From: Acidobacteriota bacterium | GTDB lineage: Bacteria; Acidobacteriota; Vicinamibacteria; Fen-336 | Reading direction: 5' to 3' | DNA: 35,867 bases | Assembly: GCA_003222275.1 (NCBI GenBank) | Contig: QHVJ01000015.1 | Span: 1-35,867 of the forward strand | Shown: positions 1-8,525 of the stretch, one piece after another | Position numbering within the stretch: position 1 is the stretch's first letter | Layout: the number at the start of each line of letters is the position of its first letter | Position numbers and translations under genes: made by a program | Notes under the pieces: model-generated | The model's input: the letters and a program-made list of their open reading frames with translations, nothing else | What the model was told of the DNA's origin: nothing | The model's database searches: none

Positions 1-317
1 TCATGCTCGCCCAGGTGGCGGTGAACCTGATCCTCAACGCCTGCGAAGCGCAGCCGCGCGGGGGCGAGGTGCGCATCCGCTCGGAGCGCGTCGGCGCGCA
101 CGCGGTGGCCGAGATCGCCGACCGCGGCCAGGGTGTGAAGGAGTCGGACCGGGAGCGCATCTTCGAGCCGTTCTTCTCCACCAAGGACTCGACCGGCCTC
201 GGGCTCTCGATCTGCCACTCCATCGTGCGGCAGCACGAGGGGGAGCTGACCGTCGCCGCGCGCGAGGGCGGGGGGGCGCTGTTCCGGATGACCCTGCCCG
301 CGCAGGAGGCTCGGTGA
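1..317 (+). CDS. Sensor histidine kinase, C-terminal ATPase domain (5' truncated by window edge)
   Basis: HATPase_c motifs: N-box NLILNACEA, EIADRGQGV, EPFFSTKDSTGLGLSICHSIV; stop overlaps the next ORF start (GTGA). Confidence 0.9.
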   Translation, partial: MLAQVAVNLILNACEAQPRGGEVRIRSERVGAHAVAEIADRGQGVKESDRERIFEPFFSTKDSTGLGLSICHSIVRQHEGELTVAAREGGGALFRMTLPAQEAR

Positions 318-1708
318 GCGCGCTCGAAAGGACGGGCTCCCGCGGCCGCCTGCTCGTGGTCGAGGACGAGGCCTACGTGCGGGACTCCCTCGTCGCGGTG
401 CTTCGCGCGAAGGGCTTCGACGCCGAGCCGGCCGCCTCCGCCGCGGAGGCGGTGGCGCTCGTGGCCAGGGCGCCGGTCGACCTCGTGCTCTCCGACCTCC
501 GCATGCCCGGCGCCGACGGCCTGGACCTCCTGCGCCGGCTGCAAGCCGTCTCCCCCGAGATCCCGGTCATCATCCTGACCGGCCACGGCAACGTCGCCTC
601 CGCGGTCGAGTGCCTCAAGGCGGGCGCCAGCGACTACGTGCTGAAGCCGGCCGACCCGGAAGCCCTGGAGGTCGCCGTGCAGCGGGCCCTCGACGCGCGC
701 TCGCTCCGGCGCGAGGTGCGCTACCTGCGCAGCGCGGTGGCGCCGGCGGCGGAGCCCGTCGGCGACAGCGCGGCGTGGCGCCAGGTCATGGCCATGGTGG
801 ACGCGGCCGCGCCCACCGACGCCACGGTGCTCCTGATCGGAGAGTCGGGAACGGGCAAGGAGCTGCTCGCCCGGCGCCTCCATCGCCTCAGCGCGCGCGC
901 CGCCGCCGCCTTCGTGCGCGTCAACTGCGCGGCCATCCCGCTCGAGCTGTGGGAGAGTGAGTTTTTCGGCCACCGCAAGGGGTCGTTCACCGGCGCCAGC
1001 GCCGACCGCGACGGGCGCTTCCATCTCGCGCACCGCGGCACGCTGCTCCTCGACGAGGTGGGTGCGATGCCCGCCGCCGGCCAGGCCAAGCTGCTGCGCG
1101 CGATCCAGGACGGCGAGTTCGACCGGCTGGGAGACGAGCAGCCCACCCGCGTGGACGTGCGCATCCTGGCCTCGACCAACAGCGACCTGGAAGCCGAGGT
1201 CAAGCAGGGACGCTTCCGGGCCGACCTGTTCTACCGGCTCAACGTCGTGCGGATCGACGTGCCGCCGCTGCGCGAGCGGAAGGACGACATCGCCGCGCTG
1301 GCCCGGCTCGCGGCGGCCGAGGTCGCGGCCCGGCTCGGCCGGCCGTCGCCCGCGATCCCTCCCGAGACGCTCGCCCGCCTGCGCGCGTACCCCTGGCCCG
1401 GCAACGTGCGTGAGCTGCGCAGCGTGATCGAGCGGGCGATGATCCTCGATCCTGCGCATGCGCTCGAGAACCTGGACCTGCTGCCGGCACCTGCGCCCGG
1501 CCCGTCGGCGCCGGAGAGCTCCGCGGCCGGGGGCGAGCTGAACCTGCGGGCGGCCCTGACACAGCTGGAGCGCGATCTGCTGCTGGAGGCCCAGCGCCGT
1601 TCGGGCGGGGTGCGCAAGGAGGCGGCCCGCCTGCTCGGCATCGATCCGCGGAACCTGGCCTATTACCTGCGCAAGCACGGCCTGGGCGACGCCGCCGAGG
1701 AGGGCTGA
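314..1708 (+). CDS. Sigma-54-dependent response regulator, NtrC family (receiver + AAA+ + Fis-type HTH)
   Basis: Receiver LLVVEDE / LVLSDLRMPGADG; Walker A GESGTGKE; GSFTGA loop; Walker B GTLLLDEVG; C-terminal HTH RKEAARLLGIDPRNLAYYLRKHGL. Confidence 0.95.
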   Translation: MSALERTGSRGRLLVVEDEAYVRDSLVAVLRAKGFDAEPAASAAEAVALVARAPVDLVLSDLRMPGADGLDLLRRLQAVSPEIPVIILTGHGNVASAVECLKAGASDYVLKPADPEALEVAVQRALDARSLRREVRYLRSAVAPAAEPVGDSAAWRQVMAMVDAAAPTDATVLLIGESGTGKELLARRLHRLSARAAAAFVRVNCAAIPLELWESEFFGHRKGSFTGASADRDGRFHLAHRGTLLLDEVGAMPAAGQAKLLRAIQDGEFDRLGDEQPTRVDVRILASTNSDLEAEVKQGRFRADLFYRLNVVRIDVPPLRERKDDIAALARLAAAEVAARLGRPSPAIPPETLARLRAYPWPGNVRELRSVIERAMILDPAHALENLDLLPAPAPGPSAPESSAAGGELNLRAALTQLERDLLLEAQRRSGGVRKEAARLLGIDPRNLAYYLRKHGLGDAAEEG

Positions 1709-1738
1709 GGTTTGCCGACCCGGAAGGCGCGGCCTATC

Positions 1739-2476
1739 ATGGCTCGCCGAAACTCGCTGAAGGAGCGTAGCTTGGAGCCGCCGCGCCGGGATCCCATGCT
1801 GGACTTCGCGGTCAAGGACACCTGGCGGATCTTCCGCATCATGGGCGAGTTCGTCGAGGGGTTCGAGACCCTATCGACGATCATGGGGGTCTCGATCTTC
1901 GGCTCGGCTCGGAGCGAGCCGGGCAGCCCGGATTACCGGCGGGCCGAAGCCATGGGGCGGGCCCTGGCGCGCGCGGGCTTCGCCGTGATCACGGGGGGTG
2001 GACCGGGCGACATGGAAGCCGCCAACAAGGGCGCGCTCGAGGCCGGGGGCGAGTCGGTGGGTCTGGCGGTGGAGCTGCCGTACGAGCCGCGCCCCAACCC
2101 GTACCTCACCCGCACGCTGTCGTTCCGCTACTTCTTCGTCCGGAAGGTGATGTTCGTCAAATACAGCCAGGCTTTCGTGATCATGCCCGGCGGCTTCGGC
2201 ACGCTCGACGAGCTGTTCGAGGCGGTGACGCTCATCCAGACGAAGAAGGTGAAGCCGTTCCCCGTGATCCTCGCCGGCGAGGACGACTATTGGGATGGGC
2301 TCATGGGCTGGATCCAGGGGACGATGGTGCGGCGCGGGAAGGTGCGGTCCGAAGAGGTGCAGATCCTGCAGCGGGCCCGTACGCACAAGGAGGTCCTGGC
2401 CATCCTGAAGCGTCAGGCCCGGCAGGCCCCCCGCGATCGCACGGGCCGGACGCGGGCCGGGAAGGAGATCCCGTGA
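1739..2476 (+). CDS. LOG family (lysine decarboxylase-like / cytokinin riboside 5'-monophosphate phosphoribohydrolase-like) protein
   Basis: VITGGGPGDMEAANKGALEAGG and MPGGFGTLDELFEAVTLIQ match the LOG motifs PGGxGTxxE. Start chosen at an internal ATG. Confidence 0.9.
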   Translation: MARRNSLKERSLEPPRRDPMLDFAVKDTWRIFRIMGEFVEGFETLSTIMGVSIFGSARSEPGSPDYRRAEAMGRALARAGFAVITGGGPGDMEAANKGALEAGGESVGLAVELPYEPRPNPYLTRTLSFRYFFVRKVMFVKYSQAFVIMPGGFGTLDELFEAVTLIQTKKVKPFPVILAGEDDYWDGLMGWIQGTMVRRGKVRSEEVQILQRARTHKEVLAILKRQARQAPRDRTGRTRAGKEIP

Positions 2477-3480
2477 GCCGTCCGCCCTACACCGTGACGC
2501 TGATACCGGGCGACGGCATCGGTCCCGAGGTGATGGCGGCGGCGGTGAGGGTCCTGACCGCCACGGGGATTGCCTTCGAGTGGGAGACCCAGCAGGCGGG
2601 CGCGTCGGCCATCGGCGAGCACGGCACGGCTCTTCCCTCCCAGGTGCTGGAGTCCGTCCGCCGGAACAAGGTGGCGCTCAAGGGTCCGACCGAGACGCCG
2701 GTGGGTACCGGACACCGCTCGGTGAACGTGGAGCTGCGCATACAGCTCGACCTCTACGCCAACCTCCGCCCGGTGCAGTCGCTGCCGGGGGTCAAGAGCC
2801 GCTACGAGAACGTGGACCTCGTGGTGGTGCGGGAGAACACCGAGGACCTCTACAGCGGCCTCGAGCACGTCGTGGTCCCCGGGGTCGTGGAGTCGCTGAA
2901 GATCATCACCGAGAAGGCGTCGACCCGGATCGCGCGCTTCGCCTTCGACTACTCGCGCGCCCATTCCCGCAAGAAGGTGATCGCCGTCCACAAGGCGAAC
3001 ATCATGAAGCTGTCGGACGGCCTCTTCCTGGACTGCTGCCGCAAGGTGGCCAGGGAATATGCCGACGTCGCCTACGACGAGATGATCGTCGACAACACCT
3101 GCATGCAGCTCGTCCTGGATCCCGGCCGTTTCGACGTGCTGCTCCTCGAGAACCTCTACGGCGACATCGTGTCCGACCTGTGCGCCGGCTTCGTGGGCGG
3201 GCTGGGCATGACGCCCGGGGCCAACATCGGCGCCACCGGGGCGGTGTTCGAGGCGGTGCACGGGAGCGCGCCCGACATCGCGGGGAAGAACCTCGCCAAC
3301 CCCATCGCCCTCATCCTCTCCGGGGCCTTGATGCTCGACCACCTCGGGGAGAAAGACGCCGCGGAGCGCGTGCGCAAGGCGGTACGCGCGGTGCTCACGG
3401 AGGGACGAACGCTCACGCGTGACCTCGGCGGCACCGCGGGCACCACCGAGATCACGGAAGCGATCGCGGCCGGCGTCTAG
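2473..3480 (+). CDS. Isocitrate/isopropylmalate dehydrogenase family protein (NAD-dependent IDH-like)
   Basis: TLIPGDGIGPEV, VVRENTEDLYSGLEH, HKANIMKLSDGLFLD, NLYGDIVSDLCAGFVGGLGMTPGANIG, FEAVHGSAPDIAGKNLANP. GTG start overlaps the LOG stop. Confidence 0.95.
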   Translation: MSRPPYTVTLIPGDGIGPEVMAAAVRVLTATGIAFEWETQQAGASAIGEHGTALPSQVLESVRRNKVALKGPTETPVGTGHRSVNVELRIQLDLYANLRPVQSLPGVKSRYENVDLVVVRENTEDLYSGLEHVVVPGVVESLKIITEKASTRIARFAFDYSRAHSRKKVIAVHKANIMKLSDGLFLDCCRKVAREYADVAYDEMIVDNTCMQLVLDPGRFDVLLLENLYGDIVSDLCAGFVGGLGMTPGANIGATGAVFEAVHGSAPDIAGKNLANPIALILSGALMLDHLGEKDAAERVRKAVRAVLTEGRTLTRDLGGTAGTTEITEAIAAGV

Positions 3481-3488
3481 CGTGGCTC

Positions 3489-3662
3489 TTCCACGCAGAG
3501 GCCGCAGAGGGCACGCAGAGGCCGCAGAGAACGGACAGGAAGCCAGGAACATACAGTAACGAGAGGGCGCGGGACTAGGCTGTCGCCAATGCCGCGCGGT
3601 TCCCTGTTGCCCAGTACGTCCTCTGCGGCCTCTGCGTGATTCTCTGCGGCCTCTGCGTGGAA
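3489..3662. repeat. Long inverted repeat in a convergent intergenic region; each ~42-bp arm is a tandem pair of 18-bp units (CACGCAGAGGCCGCAGAG)
   Basis: Left arm 3489-3531 ttccacgcagaggccgcagagggcacgcagaggccgcagagaa; reverse complement of right arm 3619-3662 ttccacgcagaggccgcagagaatcacgcagaggccgcagagga; ~87-bp spacer. Confidence 0.9.
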
Positions 3663-3679
3663 AGGCTAGCTGCGGAGAG

Positions 3680-4021
3680 CTACTTCCCGCTCACGAGGTG
3701 GTGCAGGATCCAGTTGATGATCGTGATGACGAGTGCCCCCAGGATCCCCGGCACCAGCCCCTGCACCACGTAGCCGGGAATGAACAGCGAGGCCAGCCAC
3801 AGCAGGATCCCGTTGAGGACGAAATAGAACAGGCCCAGCGTCAGGATCAGCAGGGGCAGGGAGAGGAGCAGGGCCAGCGGCCGCACGATCAGGTTGAACA
3901 GGCCCAGGATCACGCCCCCGATCAGCAACGTCACCAGGTTGCCGCGGAACAGGATGCCGGGGACGAATGTGGTGACCCACAGCGCGAAGGCATTGAACAC
4001 GATCGACAGCAATATTCCCAT
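3680..4021 (-). CDS. Phage holin family protein (Phage_holin_4_2-like, four-TM integral membrane protein)
   Basis: Hydrophobic 113-aa protein with ~4 TM segments; GNLVTLLIGGVILGLFNLIVRPLALLLSLPLLILTLGLFYFVLNGILLWL is typical of the family. Confidence 0.85.
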   Translation of the reverse strand: MGILLSIVFNAFALWVTTFVPGILFRGNLVTLLIGGVILGLFNLIVRPLALLLSLPLLILTLGLFYFVLNGILLWLASLFIPGYVVQGLVPGILGALVITIINWILHHLVSGK

Positions 4022-4031
4022 TGATGAACTC

Positions 4032-4733
4032 CTATCGGCCCTCGAAGGGCGCCTTGGGCTCGAGGCGGTAGCCGGGTGGTGGCTCGAACAGGCCGGCGGC
4101 GAAGGGACCGAGGGTCACCTTCGTGACCGTGGAGAGCGTCTCCTGCAACTCCCCCATCACCTCCACGCGTGACCGGGTTTGCAGCGGGAAGCCGGGCAGC
4201 CGCCGGATCTCGCCGAGCAGGCCGCCGAGGGATCGGCTCGCGCCCGACCACTCCAGGAAGTCGGCAAAGGCGTCGACGCCGAGGGGCACGGCCTTGGAGA
4301 CGTAGAGGTCCATCGAGACGCCTCCGGCCGCGATACGGTAACCCCGGCACGAATACCCCGCCACCACCTTCCCCCCCGGCAACTCGGTGGTGCGCACCGC
4401 TCCGTCCGCCCCTCCCATGAGCTCACCGGCGAGAGCGAGGTCCATCTGCGCCCGGGCGCGCATGCGCTCGAGGTCCAGCTCGATGGCCCGCTTGTGCTCG
4501 GGGTCGATGCGGTACGCCTGGCCGCGGTCGAGGCGCAGCACGAGCGCGGGGCCGCCCTCCCCCTCCCCCGGCTCCAGGCGCATCCGCCGGCCCGCGTACC
4601 AGACGCGAGAGAGCACGCCGGGCGCGGCGGCCCCGTCGCGGCCGCGCACGAGGGTCGTCTGCTCGAAGTACACCTCGGCGGGCAGGGCGGGCCGAGCGGC
4701 GAGCGGGAGGAGCAGGAGCGCAGGGATGAGCAC
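4032..4733 (-). CDS. Secreted protein, DUF4412-like
   Basis: N-terminal signal peptide (MLIPALLLLPLAARPALPA), YFEQTT, WYAGRRMRLE, VLRLDRGQAYRIDPEHKRAIELDL, GYSCRGYRI. Confidence 0.65.
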   Translation of the reverse strand: MLIPALLLLPLAARPALPAEVYFEQTTLVRGRDGAAAPGVLSRVWYAGRRMRLEPGEGEGGPALVLRLDRGQAYRIDPEHKRAIELDLERMRARAQMDLALAGELMGGADGAVRTTELPGGKVVAGYSCRGYRIAAGGVSMDLYVSKAVPLGVDAFADFLEWSGASRSLGGLLGEIRRLPGFPLQTRSRVEVMGELQETLSTVTKVTLGPFAAGLFEPPPGYRLEPKAPFEGR

Positions 4734-4802
4734 GGGTCTCCGGATTGGACAACGCCCTCGTGGTTATCATACTCTCTCCCGGTATCCCGCCAGGAAGGTC
4801 CA

Positions 4803-5954
4803 TTGCCGCCCAGACCGACAGACGAGATCAACGTCCGGCAGAGCCTGCTCAAGCTCCTCGAGTCCGATCCCCCGCACGAGGAGCGCCTGCTCGAGGAGCT
4901 CGAGGGCTACCGGCAAGCGGGCCAGGCCGTCTACGCCTGCCTGCTGTCGATCCTCACGCATCTCAACTTCACCGAGAGCGAGGCGTACCGGCACTGGCGG
5001 CGGATCCAGGCCCACCGCGACCGTCTGCTGAGGGCCCTCCGCCGCGACGTCGGCCTTCGTGTGGCCCTGCTCGATTACTTCGTAAACGTGAACCGGGAGC
5101 TGCACAACCCCAAGGTCATCGAGATCGCGATCTACGAGCGGACCGAGCGCTCCGCGGTGACCGACGCCCTGACCGGCCTCTTCAACCACGCCTACTTCAT
5201 CCAGGCCCTGAACCGCGAGGTGCTGCGCGCGCGCCGGCACGACCTCAAGCTCTCGCTGGCGATGTTCGACCTCGACGACTTCAAGAAGGTCAACGACACC
5301 CGCGGCCACCTCGAAGGGGACCGCATCCTCATGAAGACGGCGGCGGTCGTCCGGGAGAGCCTGCGGGAGATCGACACCGCCGCCCGGTACGGGGGCGAGG
5401 AGTTCGTGATCCTCCTCCCCGAGACGTCGCGCGCGGGCGCGCACGTGGTGGCCGACCGCATCCGCCGGCGGATCGAGGAGCGCTTCCGCGGGCGTGACGC
5501 CCCGCAGGAGACGATCTCCGGAGGTGTCGCGACCTACCCCGAAGACGCCACCAGCCCTGAAGACCTGCTGCGCCGCGCGGACGAAGGCCTCTACCGCGCC
5601 AAGGCCGACGGCAAGAACCGCATCACGATGGTGGGCGGCGAGCGGCGGCGCCACCTCCGGGTGTCGGTGAGCCATCCCCTGCTGCTGCGCGCGCGCTCGA
5701 CGCGGCGCACCGCGCGGGCCAAGAACGTCTCCGCCGGCGGTCTGCTCGTGAGCCTGCGGGGTCCGGTACCGGTGGGAAGCAACGTCACGCTCGTGATCCC
5801 GCCGGCGGGCGGAACGTCGATGGCGCTGCGCGGGGTGGTCGTGAGGGTGGAGAAGGCGGGCCACGACGGCGGCCGTCCGTACGAGATCGGCGTCCGGCTG
5901 GCCGCGGAGTCCACCGCAGCCCTCCGCGCACTGCGCCGCATCGGCGCGTATTGA
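4803..5954 (+). CDS. Diguanylate cyclase (GGDEF) with C-terminal PilZ domain
   Basis: DALTGLFNHAYF, RYGGEEFVILLPE, LYRAKADGKNRI; C-terminal PilZ RRRHLRVSVSHPL...KNVSAGGLLV. TTG start with upstream AGGAAGG. Confidence 0.92.
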   Translation: MPPRPTDEINVRQSLLKLLESDPPHEERLLEELEGYRQAGQAVYACLLSILTHLNFTESEAYRHWRRIQAHRDRLLRALRRDVGLRVALLDYFVNVNRELHNPKVIEIAIYERTERSAVTDALTGLFNHAYFIQALNREVLRARRHDLKLSLAMFDLDDFKKVNDTRGHLEGDRILMKTAAVVRESLREIDTAARYGGEEFVILLPETSRAGAHVVADRIRRRIEERFRGRDAPQETISGGVATYPEDATSPEDLLRRADEGLYRAKADGKNRITMVGGERRRHLRVSVSHPLLLRARSTRRTARAKNVSAGGLLVSLRGPVPVGSNVTLVIPPAGGTSMALRGVVVRVEKAGHDGGRPYEIGVRLAAESTAALRALRRIGAY

Positions 5955-5957
5955 GCT

Positions 5958-5982
5958 GGGGGGTGCTAGCGGCGCACCCCCC
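5958..5982. repeat. Perfect 9-bp-stem hairpin (GGGGGGTGC-TAGCGGC-GCACCCCCC) just after the GGDEF stop
   Basis: Direct inspection; stem 5958-5966 / 5974-5982, loop 5967-5973; no T-tract follows. Confidence 0.8.
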
Positions 5983-6073
5983 AGACCCCCCCTCGCTGCG
6001 CGCGAATGAATCGCGCTCCGCTCGCAGCCTGTGGCTCTCTGTAACGCTAGCGGCGCACCGCCCAGACCTCCCC
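5965..6073. repeat. Two imperfect direct repeats GCTAGCGGCGCACC[C/G]CCCAGACC[C/T]CCC
   Basis: Unit 1 at 5965-5991, unit 2 at 6046-6073, both in the intergenic region before the Omp85 gene. Confidence 0.8.
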
Positions 6074-6104
6074 GCTCGCGGTCTTTGCCGTATAGGCTAG
6101 GGAC

Positions 6105-7718
6105 GTGATCGGGTCGCTGGCAGCGTGCGCCGTGGCCGTGCTTCTTGCCGCGGCGGATCCCACCGTTCGCAGCATCGAGGTCCGCGGCGCCACCGCCTAC
6201 GACCTCAAGGCCATCCAGCGCATCCTCCGCGTCAGTCCGGGCTCGACGTTGCGCCGCCCCGTTCCGGAGCTGGCCGATCAGCTCGAGCGGCGCTACCACA
6301 TCCTCGGCTTCCCCGCCGCGCGGGTCGAAGGCACCTTCGACCCCTCGACGGACACGCTGAGCTTCACCGTGGACGAGGGACGGCTGGGTATGGTGGCGGT
6401 GGACGGGCTGGAGGGCGACACCGAGGCCCGGGTGCTGAAGGTGCTCGACTTGCGACCGGGAAAGCCGGTCAAGGAGCGCGACGTCTCGGGCGCGCTCGCT
6501 CGGCTGGAGAAGCTCTCCGGCGGTGCGTTCGTGTCGACGGCCACGCCGCCGTACACGATCGAGCCCGGCCCGGAGGGAGCGAAGCTGACCTTGCATCTGC
6601 GCCGGCGCGCGGCCCGGCTGCAGCTCCGGCCCGGGGGTCCGGCCACCGCCTCGCTCTACAACCGCGTCGACGGCCTGAACCTCGGCGCCAGCGCACGGGT
6701 GACCCTGTTCGACCCGGTCTCCTTCGATCACGCCGAGGCCTATGGCCACATGGCGTACGGCTTCTCCTCGCACAAGGCGCGTTACGCGGTGGGCGCGCTG
6801 AAGCCGTTCGGGCCCGATCGCCAGTTCACGGTCGGTTACGAGTACCATGACCTCACCGACAACGACGACGCGTTCCGCCGACGGACCGTAGACGACCTGC
6901 CGGGATCGCGGATCTACTTCACGATCTTCGAGGACTACTACCGGCGCCGGGGCCATGAGGCCTACGCGTTCGCCCGGGCCACCTCGCGCTTCCAGGTCGG
7001 CGCGCTCTGGCGCAGCGACGATTACCGCAGCCTGCCCGTCACCGCCAACGACCAGATCCTGTTCTTCCACGACCGCACGTCGAACCCGCTGGTGACGGAA
7101 GGCCGTATGCGCTCGATCCTGGGCGTCGCCCGCTGGGCGTGGAAGCGCGACCTGTTCGGCAGCTGGTCGGAGGAGCGCGAGTCGTTCCTGCTGCGCAATC
7201 CCTACGGCACGCCCTTCGAGCGCGACCAGCAGGCCCGGGTCGAGACGAGCCTCGAGGTCGCATCGCCCGGGCTCGGCGGCGACTTCGACTTCCGGCGCTT
7301 CATCGGCCAGGCGCGCGCCGCCCGCGTCTTCTCGCCCCGCCAGGCGCTGCTGCTGCGAGGTCTCGTGGGTGTGGGCTCCGGCGAGCTTCCGGTCCAGCGC
7401 CGGTTCTACCTGGGCGGGATGGGGACGCTGCGGGGGTACTCGCTCAAGCAGTTCGCCGGCGATCACCTGGTCCTCACGACCGCCGAGTACTGGTTGTATC
7501 CGCGCTCCCCCTGGCCCGGCCTCGTCTTCTTCTATGACGGCGGCACGGCCTGGGACCGCGGCCGACCCCGTTCCGGCTGGAAGCAAGACGTGGGCGCGGG
7601 GATCGACTGGCCGGGGGGAGGCAAGGGCTACCTGCGCCTCGACGTCGGCTTTCCGCTCAACCGCGAGCCGGCCAACCGGCGGGCCTACGTGACCGGCCTC
7701 ATCCGCTTCCCGTTCTGA
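6105..7718 (+). CDS. BamA/TamA (Omp85) family outer membrane protein with POTRA domains
   Basis: Signal peptide; POTRA-like VRSIEVRGATAYDLKAIQRILRVSPGSTL; barrel LPVQRRFYLGGMGTLRGY; terminal aromatic residue ...LIRFPF. Confidence 0.9.
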   Translation: MIGSLAACAVAVLLAAADPTVRSIEVRGATAYDLKAIQRILRVSPGSTLRRPVPELADQLERRYHILGFPAARVEGTFDPSTDTLSFTVDEGRLGMVAVDGLEGDTEARVLKVLDLRPGKPVKERDVSGALARLEKLSGGAFVSTATPPYTIEPGPEGAKLTLHLRRRAARLQLRPGGPATASLYNRVDGLNLGASARVTLFDPVSFDHAEAYGHMAYGFSSHKARYAVGALKPFGPDRQFTVGYEYHDLTDNDDAFRRRTVDDLPGSRIYFTIFEDYYRRRGHEAYAFARATSRFQVGALWRSDDYRSLPVTANDQILFFHDRTSNPLVTEGRMRSILGVARWAWKRDLFGSWSEERESFLLRNPYGTPFERDQQARVETSLEVASPGLGGDFDFRRFIGQARAARVFSPRQALLLRGLVGVGSGELPVQRRFYLGGMGTLRGYSLKQFAGDHLVLTTAEYWLYPRSPWPGLVFFYDGGTAWDRGRPRSGWKQDVGAGIDWPGGGKGYLRLDVGFPLNREPANRRAYVTGLIRFPF

Positions 7719-8500
7719 TGACCGCGGCCCTGCTCCTCGCCGGGACCCTGCTCGTCCCCGTTGCGCCCTCGCTGCCCGACGGCAACGCGCTCGTGCGCGA
7801 GCTGGCACAGAAGCAGCGCCGCTGGGAGGAGATCCTCAACCGCTACACCTACGACGTGGAGGTCGTGCGCGAGGACCTGGACAGGGAAGACCGCGTCACG
7901 AAGCGCGAGAGCCGCCGCTACGAGGTCTTCTACGTGAAAGGGCGGCCCATCCGGCGCCTCGTCGCCGAGGACGGTCGGGCGCTCGGCGCCGAGCGCCAGG
8001 CCAAGGTCGACCGGGAGGTGAGGGAGAAGGTCGACGCCGTCAACGAGCAGCGCGTGGCCCAGGAGCTCCCGGCCGTGCGCCTTTCCGCGATCCTGGATCG
8101 CTACGATTTCCGCTCCGTCGGACGGGAGGCCATGGACGGCCGGCCGGCGATCGTCCTGGAGTTCACGGCCCTCCCCGGCTCCCGACCGCTCGCCCACGAC
8201 GACGTGCTGCGCAACCTGGCTGGCCGCGTGTGGATGGACGAGGCCGAGCGCGAGGTGGTCCGGGCCGAGGTGCGCAACACCGCCGGCATGAGGTTCTTCC
8301 TCGGGCTGGGGGCATCGGTCTCGGCGGTGAGCGGCACATTCGAGTTCCGCAAGGTGGACGACACGCTGTGGCTGCCGGTGCGCGACGAGACGCGGGCCAT
8401 CGGCCGCATGCTGCTCTTCAAGTCGTTCCGGACGCGGGTCGTGCATACATACGGCAACTTCCGCCGTTTCGACGTGCACTCGGAAGAGAAACTCCGGTAG
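7718..8500 (+). CDS. Conserved secreted protein (possible outer-membrane lipoprotein-sorting-like fold)
   Basis: Signal peptide; RRWEEILNRYTYDVEVVREDLD...YEVFYVKGRPIRRLV; start overlaps the upstream Omp85 stop (TGATG), suggesting coupling. Confidence 0.65.
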   Translation: MTAALLLAGTLLVPVAPSLPDGNALVRELAQKQRRWEEILNRYTYDVEVVREDLDREDRVTKRESRRYEVFYVKGRPIRRLVAEDGRALGAERQAKVDREVREKVDAVNEQRVAQELPAVRLSAILDRYDFRSVGREAMDGRPAIVLEFTALPGSRPLAHDDVLRNLAGRVWMDEAEREVVRAEVRNTAGMRFFLGLGASVSAVSGTFEFRKVDDTLWLPVRDETRAIGRMLLFKSFRTRVVHTYGNFRRFDVHSEEKLR

Positions 8501-8525
8501 GATTCGCCATCGAGAGGAGCCAGCC

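Noticed and set aside
960-1010. GSFTGA instead of GAFTGA in the NtrC-type regulator as evidence of loss of sigma54 contact
   Set aside because: Conservative A-to-S change known in functional enhancer-binding proteins; not enough to claim altered function.
2413-3552. 379-aa minus ORF opposite the IDH-like gene
   Set aside because: Antisense shadow; the sense strand has full IDH motifs.
3680-4021. 'Phage holin' as evidence for a prophage
   Set aside because: This family of 4TM proteins is widespread in chromosomes; no other phage genes are nearby.
4767-7808. 1013-aa minus-strand ORF
   Set aside because: Antisense to GGDEF-PilZ and Omp85 genes with clear homology motifs; Arg/His/Ala/Val-rich composition typical of spurious high-GC antisense frames.
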